A program made the position numbers and the translations under genes. Below, piece by piece: positions 34,933-44,488 of a stretch of DNA of 64,000 bases. The notes under the pieces are model-generated. The model did not search any database. It was not told where the DNA came from and worked only from the letters and a program-made list of their open reading frames with translations. How positions within the stretch are numbered: the stretch's first letter is position 1; each line of letters begins with the position of its first letter. The stretch is from Candidatus Bathyarchaeota archaeon (lineage in GTDB: Archaea; Thermoproteota; Bathyarchaeia; Bathyarchaeales; Bathycorpusculaceae): the NCBI GenBank assembly GCA_003151735.1, contig PLYI01000095.1:1-64000 (forward strand). The letters run 5' to 3'.

Positions 34933-36279
34933 ATGCACATAGGGTTAGATGACACAGATTCTACGAAGGGAGGCTGCACCACCTATCTTGCCGCGGTTCT
35001 CATCGAAAAACTCGAAAAATTCAACGTGCAGTTTGTTGATTATCCTGCCTTGATTAGGCTCAACCCTAACGTGCCGTGGAAAACAAGGGGAAACGGCGCC
35101 TTATGCCTGCGGTTCACCTACGCGTCCGAGTTTGAAACCCAAATAAAAGATACAGCCATGCAATTGTGGGAAGAACACTCAGCAATCAAAGAGAAAGGCA
35201 CAGACCCAGGAATCATATTCTACAAAAACAGGGAGATCCCCGCGGAACTGGGGGCTTTCTCAAAAAAAACGGAAACAGCCATCGTAACACTCAAGGAAGG
35301 CATGGCACTAATCAAAAAACTGGGCGCTGAAGCAGCAGGGTTTAATTCTTGTAGGGGCATCATCGGCGCATTTGCAGCTATCGGCGAAACCCTTGACGAC
35401 GACTATACCTACGAGTTGATAGCTTACCGAACAAAGGAAAATTTAGGCACAAAAAGGCGGGTGGATGAGGCTTCGATTTTTGAGATGGATAAGTTAACGC
35501 AGCCTTGCACTTTCAACAATGTGGATACTGAGAAAGGCAGGGTTATCATTACTCCGCGTGGTCCCGACCCCATCCTGTTTGGAATCAGAGGAGAATTAGC
35601 CGAAACAGTCAAAAAAGCATTCGGCTTAGTAAAGCCACTGGAAGCGGTTGAGCGCTGGGTTATTTTCCGCAGCAACCAAGGCACAGACGCCCACCTAAAA
35701 CATGCCCAATCATTAGGAACCTTGGAACCATATAGTTCAGTCATCGCCAAAGGCGTGGTTTCCCAGAATCCACGGATAGTTCCCCTTCGCCACGTCATCT
35801 TCTCCATCAAGGACGAGTCGGCAGAGGTGGATTGCGCCGCTTACGAACCCACAGGTGACCTGCGCAAGATTGCAAGGGAACTCATCGTCGGCGACAGCGT
35901 CGAAGTTTATGGCGCGGTGCACAAAGCAACCGTGAGCAAGCCGTTAACGATTAACTTGGAAAAAATCAACATCATAGACCTTGAACAGCAAACCCTGCTG
36001 GAAAATCCGCTTTGCCCCAATTGCGGAAAACATTTGAAGTCCATGGGCAAAAACCAAGGTTTCCGCTGTGAAAAATGCGGCGGCAAATACAACAATCTAA
36101 GAAAGAAGGAAACGGTTATACCTAGGTCGCTTAAGGCGGGTTTGTACGTGACTTCAACGAGGTCGCAAAGACATCTAACCAAACCTCTTCGGCGGTACGG
36201 CCAAGAAAAACTGGGCGCTAACGAGAAACCGATGATTAAGGGTTGGCATTCTTCTTTGCATGAAATTTCGGCAAAATAA
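34933..36279 (+). CDS. tiaS: tRNA(Ile2) 2-agmatinylcytidine synthetase
   Basis: The product of about 448 residues begins with the diagnostic HIGLDDTDSTKGGCTTYLAA, continues with the kinase-like and agmatine-binding domains, an OB-fold (KDESAEVDCAAYEPTGDLRK), and ends with a zinc ribbon CPNCGKHLKSMGKNQG...CEKCGG. TiaS attaches agmatine to C34 of tRNA-Ile so it reads AUA, and the enzyme is found only in archaea. I used ATG 34933; TTG 34915 behind GGAGAG is possible. Confidence 0.95.
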   Translation: MHIGLDDTDSTKGGCTTYLAAVLIEKLEKFNVQFVDYPALIRLNPNVPWKTRGNGALCLRFTYASEFETQIKDTAMQLWEEHSAIKEKGTDPGIIFYKNREIPAELGAFSKKTETAIVTLKEGMALIKKLGAEAAGFNSCRGIIGAFAAIGETLDDDYTYELIAYRTKENLGTKRRVDEASIFEMDKLTQPCTFNNVDTEKGRVIITPRGPDPILFGIRGELAETVKKAFGLVKPLEAVERWVIFRSNQGTDAHLKHAQSLGTLEPYSSVIAKGVVSQNPRIVPLRHVIFSIKDESAEVDCAAYEPTGDLRKIARELIVGDSVEVYGAVHKATVSKPLTINLEKINIIDLEQQTLLENPLCPNCGKHLKSMGKNQGFRCEKCGGKYNNLRKKETVIPRSLKAGLYVTSTRSQRHLTKPLRRYGQEKLGANEKPMIKGWHSSLHEISAK

Positions 36280-36335
36280 TTTAAATGCATGAATCTCGTA
36301 ACCCATAAACGCAAAACAACTGGAGCGGCTGAAAT

Positions 36336-39140
36336 TTGACCAAGACGTTTACAGAAAAAGATTATGCGCTTCCATTCTTCAAGGAGGAAGGTTTCGTTAG
36401 GAAGCTTTGTCCAAAATGCGGAGAATATTTCTGGACCCAAAACGCCCAGCAAGAAACCTGCGGCGAATCCGGTTCAGACGAGTGCGGATGCTACACTTTC
36501 CTTGGCAACCCTGCAACAACCAAAAAATTCAGCCTCTCCGAGATGCGCGAAGCGTTCCTCTCGTTCTTCGAAAAGAACGGTCACACACGCATAAAACCGT
36601 ACCCAGTTGTTGCACGTTGGAGAAAAGACATTTATCTAACCCACGCAAGCATCATCGATTTTCAACCGTACGTGACTGAGGGAATTGCGCCGCCGCCAGC
36701 CAACCCACTGGTAATTTCTCAGCCATGCATCAGATTAACCGACATATCCAACACGGGACCAACCTTCGGAAGGCACCTAACCATCTTTGAAATGGGCGGA
36801 GCACACGCATTCAACTACCCAGACAAAGAAATCTACTGGAAAGACGACACCGTACGCTTCCACCACAGATTCGCCACTGAATGCCTCGGCATAACATCTG
36901 AAGAAGTAATCTATAAGGAGGGCGTGTGGGTTGGCGGAGGAAACGCTGGTCCAGACGTAGAATGCATCTGCCGCGGCTTAGAAGTGGGCACATTGGTGTT
37001 TATGCAGTACAAGGTTGTCGGCGACGACTTCGTCGAGTTGCCCATTCGCACGGTTGATACAGGTTATGGTATTGACCGTTTCACTTGGATTAGTCAGGGC
37101 GTTCCAAGTCTGTTCCAAGCAATTTACGGCGATTTGCTTAACAAAGTCATGACTTTGGCGGGAATAACCAATGTTGATAATGATTTCTTGGCGCGTGTTG
37201 CAAAGTATTCTGGTTTAGTGAGCGTTGACAAACGTGCAAACAGACTAGTCGCGCGCAAACGAGTTTCCGAGCTTACAGGCATCGACATGCAAACACTCGA
37301 CAAAGTACTCATCCCCATCGAGAACGTTTGGGCAGTAACCGACCACACCAAAACCCTCAGCTTCATGCTAAGCGAAGGCGTTGTCCCATCCAACATCCAA
37401 GAAGGCTATCTAGCAAGGCTCCTGTTCCGACGGGTTTACCGTTTAATGCGCACCCTAAACATGGAACCAGCCAAACTCTACGACATCATCGACATGCAAG
37501 CCGATTACTGGGGCAAAGATTTCCCTCGTATCAAAGAAATGCAAAATGAAATCATTGAAATGCTCAAAGTCGAAGAGGAAAAATTCGTTGAAACACTAAA
37601 ACGTGGTGAAGGCATGGTTAAGCGCATAGCAGTTGACCTGAAAACTAAAGGCACAGGCAAACTTCCAATGGACACCCTCACGGAGCTGTACGATTCGCAT
37701 GGGCTTCCTCCAGAAATCGTCAAGCAAGCCGCCGAAAAAGAAGGCATTGAGGTTGAAGTTCCAGAAAACTTCTACGCATTGATTGCCAACCGCCACATGC
37801 AAGCACCAAAACCAACAGAGGAAGAAGAGACGCAGGCTGAGCAGACCCTTCAGAAAATAGCTGAACAACTGCCCGCGACCGAGCAACTGTATTACTCAGA
37901 CGTTTACCAAAAAGAGTTCGATGCCCAAGTTCTAAAAATCATTAACGGCACCTACGTCGTGCTGGATAAAACCTGCCTGTATCCTGAAGGCGGCGGTCAA
38001 CCAACCGATCAAGGCTGGCTAATCAGCGGCAACACAAAGTCTGAAGTTGTCGACGTCCAAAAAATCGGCAAAGTCATCGCGCACAAACTAAGTGCTCCAG
38101 CAACATTCAAAGAAGGCAGCAAGGTCCACGGCGTAATCGACTGGAACCGAAGATATTTGCTGATGAAAGCCCACACTGTTACGCACCTCATAAACGGAGC
38201 TGCAAGACGCGTTTTAGGCGAGCACGTTTGGCAATCAGGCACCCAAAAAGGATTAGAAACATCAAGACTCGACATCACCCATTATCGCAGGTTAACCCCG
38301 GAAGAAATACATAAAATCGAAACCCTCGCAAACCAATCCATCGAAGCTAACATGAAAGTTGAAACCACATGGCTGCCACGCAATGAAGCAGAATCCCGCT
38401 ACGGCTTCAGGCTGTATCAGGGCGGTGCAGTTCCGGGAAAAGACATCCGTGTGGTGAAAACTGGAGATTGGGACGTTGAAGCATGCGCGGGAACACATTT
38501 AGGAAGTACTGGTGAAGTGGGTTTTGCAAAAATTGTTTATACGGAGCGTGTGCAGGATGGCGTGGAACGCTTGAGCTACGCGGTTGGACTCAAAGCCTTG
38601 AAGGCGATGCAGGACCAGGAGAGTTTGCTGAGTAAAGTCGCCGAAGTCTTAACCGCTCCCATCGACAAACTCGACAAAACAGCCGAGAAAGTCGTTAAGG
38701 AACTAAAAGAAGCCAACGTAGAAAAACGCAAACTAATCAAAGAATTAGCTGCAAAGGAAAGTGCAGTTGGACAAACACAAACCTGTGAAGCAGCAACCGA
38801 AGTTGGCGGAGTGACCATCATTAAACGGGATTTTGGCGAAGTAATCGATGCAGATCGCATGCTAAGAACAGGAAGCGAAATCATTAAACGCAATGAAGCC
38901 ACTGTCACGCTCTTCTATGGGTCAGATCGCAAAACCTGTAGGCTTATGGTTATGGCTGGCGAAGTCGCAGTGAAGAAGGGAGTTAACGCAGGCAGTATTG
39001 TGAAGGAGGCGGCGCCGATTTTTGGCGGAGGCGGCGGCGGAAGGCCTAACTTTGCTCAAGGCGGCGGAACGAAGCCTGAGAAGCTGGCGGAAGCCGTGCA
39101 GGCAGCGGAAGAAGTAGCTAAAAAACAACTTAAAGCTTAA
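36336..39140 (+). CDS. alaS: alanyl-tRNA synthetase, archaeal type
   Basis: The 934-residue enzyme starts with a Cys-rich segment (KLCPKCGEYFWTQNAQQETC) found in archaeal AlaRS. The class II catalytic core follows (PYPVVARWRKDIYLTHASII, motif 2 and 3 regions GRHLTIFEMGGAHAF and TGYGIDRFTW), then the tRNA-recognition helices. The editing domain has HTVTHLINGAARRV and CAGTHLGSTGE, and a C-terminal Gly-rich end (FGGGGGGRPNFAQGGG). It charges tRNA-Ala and hydrolyses mischarged Ser or Gly. The start is TTG 36336. It follows tiaS by 56 bases. Confidence 0.97.
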   Translation: MTKTFTEKDYALPFFKEEGFVRKLCPKCGEYFWTQNAQQETCGESGSDECGCYTFLGNPATTKKFSLSEMREAFLSFFEKNGHTRIKPYPVVARWRKDIYLTHASIIDFQPYVTEGIAPPPANPLVISQPCIRLTDISNTGPTFGRHLTIFEMGGAHAFNYPDKEIYWKDDTVRFHHRFATECLGITSEEVIYKEGVWVGGGNAGPDVECICRGLEVGTLVFMQYKVVGDDFVELPIRTVDTGYGIDRFTWISQGVPSLFQAIYGDLLNKVMTLAGITNVDNDFLARVAKYSGLVSVDKRANRLVARKRVSELTGIDMQTLDKVLIPIENVWAVTDHTKTLSFMLSEGVVPSNIQEGYLARLLFRRVYRLMRTLNMEPAKLYDIIDMQADYWGKDFPRIKEMQNEIIEMLKVEEEKFVETLKRGEGMVKRIAVDLKTKGTGKLPMDTLTELYDSHGLPPEIVKQAAEKEGIEVEVPENFYALIANRHMQAPKPTEEEETQAEQTLQKIAEQLPATEQLYYSDVYQKEFDAQVLKIINGTYVVLDKTCLYPEGGGQPTDQGWLISGNTKSEVVDVQKIGKVIAHKLSAPATFKEGSKVHGVIDWNRRYLLMKAHTVTHLINGAARRVLGEHVWQSGTQKGLETSRLDITHYRRLTPEEIHKIETLANQSIEANMKVETTWLPRNEAESRYGFRLYQGGAVPGKDIRVVKTGDWDVEACAGTHLGSTGEVGFAKIVYTERVQDGVERLSYAVGLKALKAMQDQESLLSKVAEVLTAPIDKLDKTAEKVVKELKEANVEKRKLIKELAAKESAVGQTQTCEAATEVGGVTIIKRDFGEVIDADRMLRTGSEIIKRNEATVTLFYGSDRKTCRLMVMAGEVAVKKGVNAGSIVKEAAPIFGGGGGGRPNFAQGGGTKPEKLAEAVQAAEEVAKKQLKA

Positions 39141-39234
39141 CGCGAAACCACGCGTGAGCTCTTTCCCATATTTTGGCTACGTTTTTTTTGACTCCGTGAA
39201 TTTATCATGCTTTATTTGTAATTTTATGCCAGAA

Positions 39235-39289
39235 AATATATAAGCGCGCATGCACACGTGTGCTCAAGGTGAAGTGGTGCAGAAGCACC
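39235..39289 (+). promoter_or_regulatory. promoter of the grpE-dnaK operon with a palindrome and a leader hairpin
   Basis: A TATA box (AAATATATAAG, about 39234-39243) is followed by the perfect 12-base palindrome GCACACGTGTGC (39252-39263). The palindrome covers the expected transcription start about 26 bases downstream. Next comes a short hairpin, GGTGC-AGAA-GCACC (39276-39289), some 20 bases before the first start codon. The layout fits a repressor-controlled heat-shock promoter, with a possible RNA structure in the leader. Confidence 0.5.
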
Positions 39290-39307
39290 TAAACCGCTGG
39301 TGAATAC

Positions 39308-39709
39308 ATGCGTAGAAGCTTAACAGTAACCCCAGAAAACGACAAAAAAATCCTACTAACAAAAGGACGATTCCTCACAGGAGACGCACCCTTTGACATT
39401 GACTACACCACACTCGTCAACATATTCATCGAGCTTGGCCACAAACTGATGATCGCAGCCTGGAAAGACAGCACACCCCCAGACGTCATCATAGACAAAA
39501 ACGAAATCATAGAATCCTTCAAGAAGCATTTCTTTAACGCCGAATTAAAAGAAGAAGCAGTCGGAGACCAAGTTGCCGAAATCATATTTAGAAAACTAGT
39601 GGAGCAATCCAACATGACTGCAAGCGACCAAAGCAACCAAAACACCCCTGCATTACCTGCTGAACAACCAAGTACTAAAGAGACAAAAAAACAAAAATAC
39701 ATCGCGTAG
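39308..39709 (+). CDS. 133-residue protein upstream of grpE
   Basis: It begins MRRSLTVTPENDKKILLTKG, with a beta start, then FDIDYTTLVNIFIELGHKLM (helix) and a C-terminal Ser/Gln/Asn-rich tail ending KKQKYIA. It is the first gene of the operon with grpE (24 bases later) and dnaK. The tail looks unstructured. No family is recognised. Its position suggests a role in the chaperone response, perhaps as a regulator or co-chaperone. Confidence 0.7.
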   Translation: MRRSLTVTPENDKKILLTKGRFLTGDAPFDIDYTTLVNIFIELGHKLMIAAWKDSTPPDVIIDKNEIIESFKKHFFNAELKEEAVGDQVAEIIFRKLVEQSNMTASDQSNQNTPALPAEQPSTKETKKQKYIA

Positions 39710-39733
39710 AGTTAACACAAGAGGAACAAATCA

Positions 39734-40285
39734 ATGGTTGATGAACAAACCGCGGCTGAATCGCCAAATTTTGAAGAACTGCTAGAAAACGAAAAGAAGC
39801 GTTCAGAAGATTATCTGACAAGGCTTAGGTATCTGCAGGCGGACTTCGAAAACCTGAAGAAACGTTACGAAAGGGAAGCTGAGCAAATCAAAAACTACGG
39901 CACCGAATGCTTAGTCCTTCAACTATTAGATGTCGTGGATGAGCTCGAGTTAGCGGTTAAGAACGGAGAAATCTCCACGTCACCCGAATCGTTAATTGAA
40001 GGGGTCGAAATGACATTAAAGAAACTTAGAAAAGTTCTTGAGCAAGAAGGAGTAACTCCAATAGAGAGCCCAGAAGGCAAAGTTTTTGACCCCTCACGCC
40101 ACAACGCCATCGCCACAGAAGAGCGGGATGATGTTGACGCCTGCACGGTGCTTGAAGAAATACGGAAAGGCTACATGATGCGGGGCAAAGTGCTTAGGCC
40201 AACCATCGTTAAAGTTTCTGTTAAGTCAAAAGAAAATAATCAAAATCAAAGTAACCAAACGGAGGAAAAAAACAAAAATGAGTAA
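39734..40285 (+). CDS. grpE: GrpE nucleotide exchange factor
   Basis: The 183-residue product has a long coiled-coil start ([40 protein letters not shown]), a helix bundle ([20 protein letters not shown]), and the C-terminal beta wing, including [16 protein letters not shown] and [17 protein letters not shown]. It releases ADP from DnaK. The 3' end overlaps the dnaK start by 8 bases, which supports coupled translation. Confidence 0.96.
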   Translation: MVDEQTAAESPNFEELLENEKKRSEDYLTRLRYLQADFENLKKRYEREAEQIKNYGTECLVLQLLDVVDELELAVKNGEISTSPESLIEGVEMTLKKLRKVLEQEGVTPIESPEGKVFDPSRHNAIATEERDDVDACTVLEEIRKGYMMRGKVLRPTIVKVSVKSKENNQNQSNQTEEKNKNE

Positions 40286-42203
40286 TCAAAATCCAAAAAC
40301 AAACCAAAAAGTGTTAGGTATAGATTTGGGAACAACCAATTCAGCAGCCGCCATCTATGAAGGCGGACATGCCACGGTTATTCCAAGCGCCGAAGGACCC
40401 ACAATGGCTGGAAAAATGTTTCCATCAGTTGTTGCCTTCACAAAAGACGGGCAACTCCTGGTAGGTGAATCGGCAAAACGCCAAGCAACCACCAACTCTG
40501 AAGGAACAGTTTTTGAGATAAAACGTAAAATGGGAACAGACTACAAAGTCAACATCTACGGCAAAGAATACACACCCCAACAGATCTCAGCATTTATTCT
40601 GCAGAAAATAAAGAAAGACGCCGAAATCTACCTTGGCGGCTCAATCAACAAAGCAGTCATCACAGTTCCAGCACACTTCAACGATAACCAACGCCAAGCA
40701 ACCAAAGACGCAGGTGAAATCGCAGGGTTCCAAGTCATGAGAATCATCAACGAACCCACAGCTGCATGTCTCGCATACGGCATCGACAAGCTTGAGCATG
40801 AAATGAAAATCCTCGTCTTCAGCTTCGGCGGCGGCACCCACGACGTAACTGTTATGGATTTTGGCAAAGGAGTTTTCCAGGTTTTAAGCACCAGCGGCGA
40901 CACCCAGCTCGGCGGAACAGACGTTGACAAAGCAGTAATGGACTACATTCTAGGAGAGTTTAAGCGTCAAACTGGCATTGACGTTAGCGGCGATAGGATG
41001 GCGATGTCTCGGCTAAAAGAAGCCGCTGAAAAGGCCAAAATTGAGCTTTCCACACTGATGAGCACAGACATTGACCTGCCATTCTTGACAGCGGATGCTT
41101 CAGGACCAAAACATCTAAAATTAACTTTGACACGCACAAAACTCGAGTCTTTAGCGCAGCCAGTCGTTCAAAAAACCCAACGCACACTGGAAAAAGCCTT
41201 AGAAGATGCAAAACTAACGCCGCAGGGAATCGACAAAATCATCCTAATCGGCGGCATGACCCGAATGCCCCTTGTTCAACGCTTCGTTGAGCAAATCTTG
41301 GGCAAAGCACCTGAACGTGGACTTGACCCTATGGAATGCGTTTCCATCGGCGCAGCTATCCAAGCTGGAGTTATCACGGGCGAAGTCACCGATCTATTGC
41401 TCTTAGACGTTACCCCACTTACCCTTGGACTTGAAACCATGGGCGGCGTATTCACAAAAGTCATGGATAAAAACACTACCATCCCCACCAAACGCAGCCA
41501 AGTGTTCACGACAGCCGCAGACTTCCAAACCGCAGTCACCATCCATGTACTTCAGGGCGAACGTGCAATGGCAGCTGACAACGTCTCGCTTGGCGAATTC
41601 AACCTCGTCGATTTGCCCCCAGCGCCCAGAGGAGTTCCGCAGATCGAAGTAACCTTTGATATAGACGCCAACGGCATCATGAACGTAACCGCTAAAGATA
41701 GAGCCACAGGAAAAGAAGCAAAAATCCGCATCACAGCATCCACAAAACTTGGCAAAGATGAAAAAGAACGCTTAATCAAAGATTCTGAACAGTTCGCTGA
41801 CCAAGACCGAAAGAAGAAAGAAGAAGCAGAACTCAGAAACAACGCTGACAGCCTCGTCTACACCGCTGAACGCACGAAGAGTGACCTTGCAGGCAAAATC
41901 AGCCCCGAAGAAGTCGCCAAAGTCGACGCAGCCGTAACTGAACTCAAAAATGCATTAGCGAGCAACGACATGGCACAGATCAAAGCCAAATCCGACGCGC
42001 TCCAGAAGGTTCTGCAAGAGGTCGGGACTAAAGTGTACCAGCAAGCAGCAGCTGAAGCAGCAAAACAGCAAGGACAACAGCCAGGTGGTCAGCAAGAAGG
42101 CCCACAGCCAGGCGAGGGACAAGAGCCACCGCCAAGCGGCGAACCACAAGCAGGCCCAGAAGGCGAACACGTGGTCGACTCAGAAGACTATAAAGTGAAG
42201 TAG
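40278..42203 (+). CDS. dnaK: Hsp70 chaperone DnaK with an altered phosphate-2 motif
   Basis: The 641-residue protein has the Hsp70 ATPase ([52 protein letters not shown]), the beta substrate domain and the helical lid, and ends in a Gln/Gly/Pro/Glu-rich tail. The usual D-L/F-GGGT-F/H-D of the phosphate-2 loop reads SFGGGTHD here. The first Asp, needed for magnesium binding and ATP hydrolysis in bacterial DnaK, is Ser (AGC). No dnaJ gene is adjacent, unlike in many archaea. It folds or protects proteins under stress, perhaps with a changed ATPase. Confidence 0.97.
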   Translation: MSNQNPKTNQKVLGIDLGTTNSAAAIYEGGHATVIPSAEGPTMAGKMFPSVVAFTKDGQLLVGESAKRQATTNSEGTVFEIKRKMGTDYKVNIYGKEYTPQQISAFILQKIKKDAEIYLGGSINKAVITVPAHFNDNQRQATKDAGEIAGFQVMRIINEPTAACLAYGIDKLEHEMKILVFSFGGGTHDVTVMDFGKGVFQVLSTSGDTQLGGTDVDKAVMDYILGEFKRQTGIDVSGDRMAMSRLKEAAEKAKIELSTLMSTDIDLPFLTADASGPKHLKLTLTRTKLESLAQPVVQKTQRTLEKALEDAKLTPQGIDKIILIGGMTRMPLVQRFVEQILGKAPERGLDPMECVSIGAAIQAGVITGEVTDLLLLDVTPLTLGLETMGGVFTKVMDKNTTIPTKRSQVFTTAADFQTAVTIHVLQGERAMAADNVSLGEFNLVDLPPAPRGVPQIEVTFDIDANGIMNVTAKDRATGKEAKIRITASTKLGKDEKERLIKDSEQFADQDRKKKEEAELRNNADSLVYTAERTKSDLAGKISPEEVAKVDAAVTELKNALASNDMAQIKAKSDALQKVLQEVGTKVYQQAAAEAAKQQGQQPGGQQEGPQPGEGQEPPPSGEPQAGPEGEHVVDSEDYKVK

Positions 42204-42393
42204 CCCTAGGCTATCACTCATATTTTTTATATACTTCATTTTTTATCCATCTTGGATTTCCTTTAGCATCTGCTTTTTGCTATACTTAGCTTTCGGATTT
42301 GGCTGTCTTCATATCTGTCTTGTCCAATAACTAGCGTGAAAGTCAAAAAATATAAAAATCATTGCAGTTAAAAAAGCCTCCAAGGTTACCACA

Positions 42394-42729
42394 ATGAAAT
42401 TCTGTCCACAGTGCGGAACTTTGCTCCAAGTAGTCAAGAAGGGCACTCCTTCACTCAGATGCCCAAAATGCAGATACCAAAAAACTATAAACCGAGAAGA
42501 AACAAAACAAAAAATTAACGTCTACTGTGGCAAATCAGCAGAAATCGCAGTCATAGACAAAAAAGCAGCATCGCTAAGACAACTCCCCACAGTTAAAGTG
42601 GTCTGTCTAACATGCGGCCATACCGAAAGCGAAACTTGGAACGTGGAAGCAGCAGACGAGACCATCCATTCAACAATCACTTTCTTTAGATGCACAAATT
42701 GCGGAGCAACACGAAGAGAAGCAGGATGA
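42394..42729 (+). CDS. tfs: transcription factor S (TFIIS/RPB9-like)
   Basis: The 111 residues have an N-terminal zinc ribbon (MKFCPQCGTLLQVVKKGTPS, LRCPKCRY) and a C-terminal one (VVCLTCGHTESETWNVEAAD, FFRCTNCGATRREAG). Standard TFS reads about CPKCG...ADE...RC..C. The acidic DE pair in the last loop (AADETIHSTITFFRC) matches the residues that reach into the RNA polymerase active site to trigger cleavage. It rescues stalled polymerase. The 5' end is about 190 bases from dnaK, with an A/T-rich box before it. Confidence 0.9.
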   Translation: MKFCPQCGTLLQVVKKGTPSLRCPKCRYQKTINREETKQKINVYCGKSAEIAVIDKKAASLRQLPTVKVVCLTCGHTESETWNVEAADETIHSTITFFRCTNCGATRREAG

Positions 42730-42904
42730 TCCAAATAACAAAAGTGCTAACTAACTTTTCAAGCAAAGTATTTCTTTGAGAGTACTAAACCTGTTTTGGC
42801 CTACGATTTGATAATTAGCACCTTTTTTTAACGGTACCTTTGGAACGTGTGGTTGATTTTATAAAATTAAGTTTTTCAAAAACATTTTTAGAAATGGTTT
42901 TTTC

Positions 42905-43143
42905 GGGCATATTTGGATCCTGATATCCAATCGTTGCAGAAACGATAGAGGGATGTCTTCACCAACCTATTTGGATCCGAGAAGTGTGCATAATTCGGTT
43001 TTGTATTCTTTTTGCTGTTTATCTTTTCTGGTAAGCAACTTGAGAAGTAACAGCAAAAAAGCAAAAAACCGCAAAAAAACAGAATAATGCACACCCCTCA
43101 GATCCTAATAGACTATTATTGTAGAAATCTATAAGGGGTAGAC
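42905..43143. repeat. MITE-like inverted-repeat element, copy 2 (reverse of copy 1)
   Basis: The core 42967-43111 is the reverse complement of the copy at 28007-28150 with only a few changes. The inverted ends read CTATTTGGATCCGAG then AAGTGTGCATAATTCGG, and, from the other side, CTATTAGGATCTGAG then GGGTGTGCATTATTCTG. This copy carries about 50 extra bases at its left side (42905-42960), where a related module (TCGTTTCTGCAACGATTGG in reverse) is repeated. It lies between the tfs and AK6 genes. Confidence 0.7.
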
Positions 43144-43264
43144 AATATTGGATGTTTGCGTTCATTAGTATGTTGATTTTCAGTGCTTTATATAGGGGAG
43201 GGTAGTTGCAAGAGCAACTGCGAGGCGGAATGGATATGAATAACTGTGGGTCACCTTATCAGCT

Positions 43265-43849
43265 ATGAATAAGCAGGTAATCTTGATTACAGGCACGCCT
43301 TGCGTTGGAAAAACATCCTCTGCGAGACAACTCGCCGCAAAACTCAACGCAGAATACATTAACTTAACTGATTTTGCCAAAACCTACAACCTAACCTTGG
43401 GCGAAGATAAAGAACGTAAAACCACCATAATCGACGAAGAAGCCATGCAGCAGAAACTCAAAGAAACCATCGATGCCTCAGCCAGCGCCAACATCATCGT
43501 GGATGGACACTACGCAGCGGCAGTTACCCCACCCAGCCAAGTTACCAATGTCTTCGTTTTACGTCGAAACCCTAAAGAACTCAAAGCGTTCATGCATAAA
43601 TGCGGCTTTTCAGAAGCAAAGATGTGGGAAAACCTTTCGGCGGAAATCATCGACAGCTGCCTTGTTGAAGCAGTGCAGATACAGCCGGGGAAGGTTTGCG
43701 AGTTGGATGTGACGGGGAAAGCGGTGGATGAAAATGTGGCGGAGATTATTGAGGTTTTGGAGAAACGCAAGAAGTGCTACGTTGGCATTGTGGATTGGCT
43801 TGGGATGCTTGAGCAGGAAGGCATTCTTGACGAATACTTAAAGACGTAG
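43265..43849 (+). CDS. adenylate-kinase-like (AK6/Fap7-type) NMP kinase
   Basis: The 194-residue protein has the P-loop ILITGTPCVGKTSSARQLAA, an NMP-binding region with NLTDFAKTYNLTLGEDKERK, DGHYAAAVTPPSQVTNVFVL, and a lid (RNPKELKAFMHKCGFSEAKM) as in AK6. It converts AMP or other nucleoside monophosphates and in eukaryotes assists small ribosomal subunit maturation. The C-terminal extension (VGIVDWLGMLEQEGILDEYL) is longer than in many homologues. The start is ATG 43265. Confidence 0.9.
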   Translation: MNKQVILITGTPCVGKTSSARQLAAKLNAEYINLTDFAKTYNLTLGEDKERKTTIIDEEAMQQKLKETIDASASANIIVDGHYAAAVTPPSQVTNVFVLRRNPKELKAFMHKCGFSEAKMWENLSAEIIDSCLVEAVQIQPGKVCELDVTGKAVDENVAEIIEVLEKRKKCYVGIVDWLGMLEQEGILDEYLKT

Positions 43850-43850
43850 G

Positions 43851-44213
43851 TTATCGGAAGCTGCCGATTTTCTGCTTCGTCAACAACGTTATTTTGCGTC
43901 TGTTACTGTAGGATTTTGCGTGGTCGCTGAATTTCTCGCCAATCATAATGGGACTTGACAAATCAACATCTTCTGAGGACGTGTCCAAGTTGATTATTAC
44001 GTTGACGCCGATGGTTCGGTTCCAGTCACGTACCCAAACACCCTGTTCCAGACGTCCTTTCTGCACGATCAAATCAAAATGTCGCGCGACGCCGCTGTGT
44101 CCTTCCAACTTGACGTTTTCGCTGTTAACTTTGTAACCTTCCTTCTTGAAGTATGCAACTGCCAGCTCGGTTAAATGGGATCTGGACTTAAACTGTTCTC
44201 CATCAATGTCCAT
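43851..44213 (-). CDS. restriction-endonuclease-like fold protein
   Basis: The 120-residue product has SRSHLTELAVAYFKKEGYKV, then SGVARHFDLIVQKGRLEQGV, and INLDTSSEDVDLSS. The order (helix with Glu, then H-F-D-L-I-V, then charged strand) fits a PD-(D/E)xK nuclease core, such as archaeal restriction-endonuclease-like proteins, though the second lysine motif is not obvious. Start ATG 44213; the frame is open further up. It overlaps the divergent promoter with the DUF1922 gene. Confidence 0.65.
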   Translation of the reverse strand: MDIDGEQFKSRSHLTELAVAYFKKEGYKVNSENVKLEGHSGVARHFDLIVQKGRLEQGVWVRDWNRTIGVNVIINLDTSSEDVDLSSPIMIGEKFSDHAKSYSNRRKITLLTKQKIGSFR

Positions 44214-44283
44214 AATGCTCGCTCTCTCTACCAAACCATTAATGAACCTGTATGATGAAAAGCCTTTCGGAAGCAACTCCAAA

Positions 44284-44487
44284 ATGGGCGTAACACTAAT
44301 CGTAAAATGCACAAAATGCGCCGGCTTAATGTTAACGGCTAAAGGCCAGAAAACAAAAGTTTGCCCCTACTGCGGCACCCACGTAAACCTGCTGAGAGTC
44401 CAACGAGTGGCAGCTTCAGACAGCGCTTTTGAAGCTTCAGAAATGTTGCGTAAACTAAAAAGCGAAAAAGGATTCGATAAAAAATAA
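44284..44487 (+). CDS. DUF1922-like zinc protein
   Basis: The 67-residue product reads MGVTLIVKCTKCAGLMLTAK, KVCPYCGTHVNLLRVQ and a helical tail. It has a Cys-x2-Cys and a CPYC pair like the archaeal DUF1922 rubredoxin-like fold. An upstream Met (44239) is possible. It lies just before the tRNA thiolation gene (convergent, 1 base apart), and it may be a zinc or sulfur carrier. That link is only positional. Confidence 0.75.
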   Translation: MGVTLIVKCTKCAGLMLTAKGQKTKVCPYCGTHVNLLRVQRVAASDSAFEASEMLRKLKSEKGFDKK

Positions 44488-44488
44488 T

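Noticed and set aside
39276-39289. hairpin before the grpE operon as part of a tRNA or small RNA gene
   Set aside because: The stem is only 5 bases and no T-loop, anticodon arm or other tRNA feature is present.
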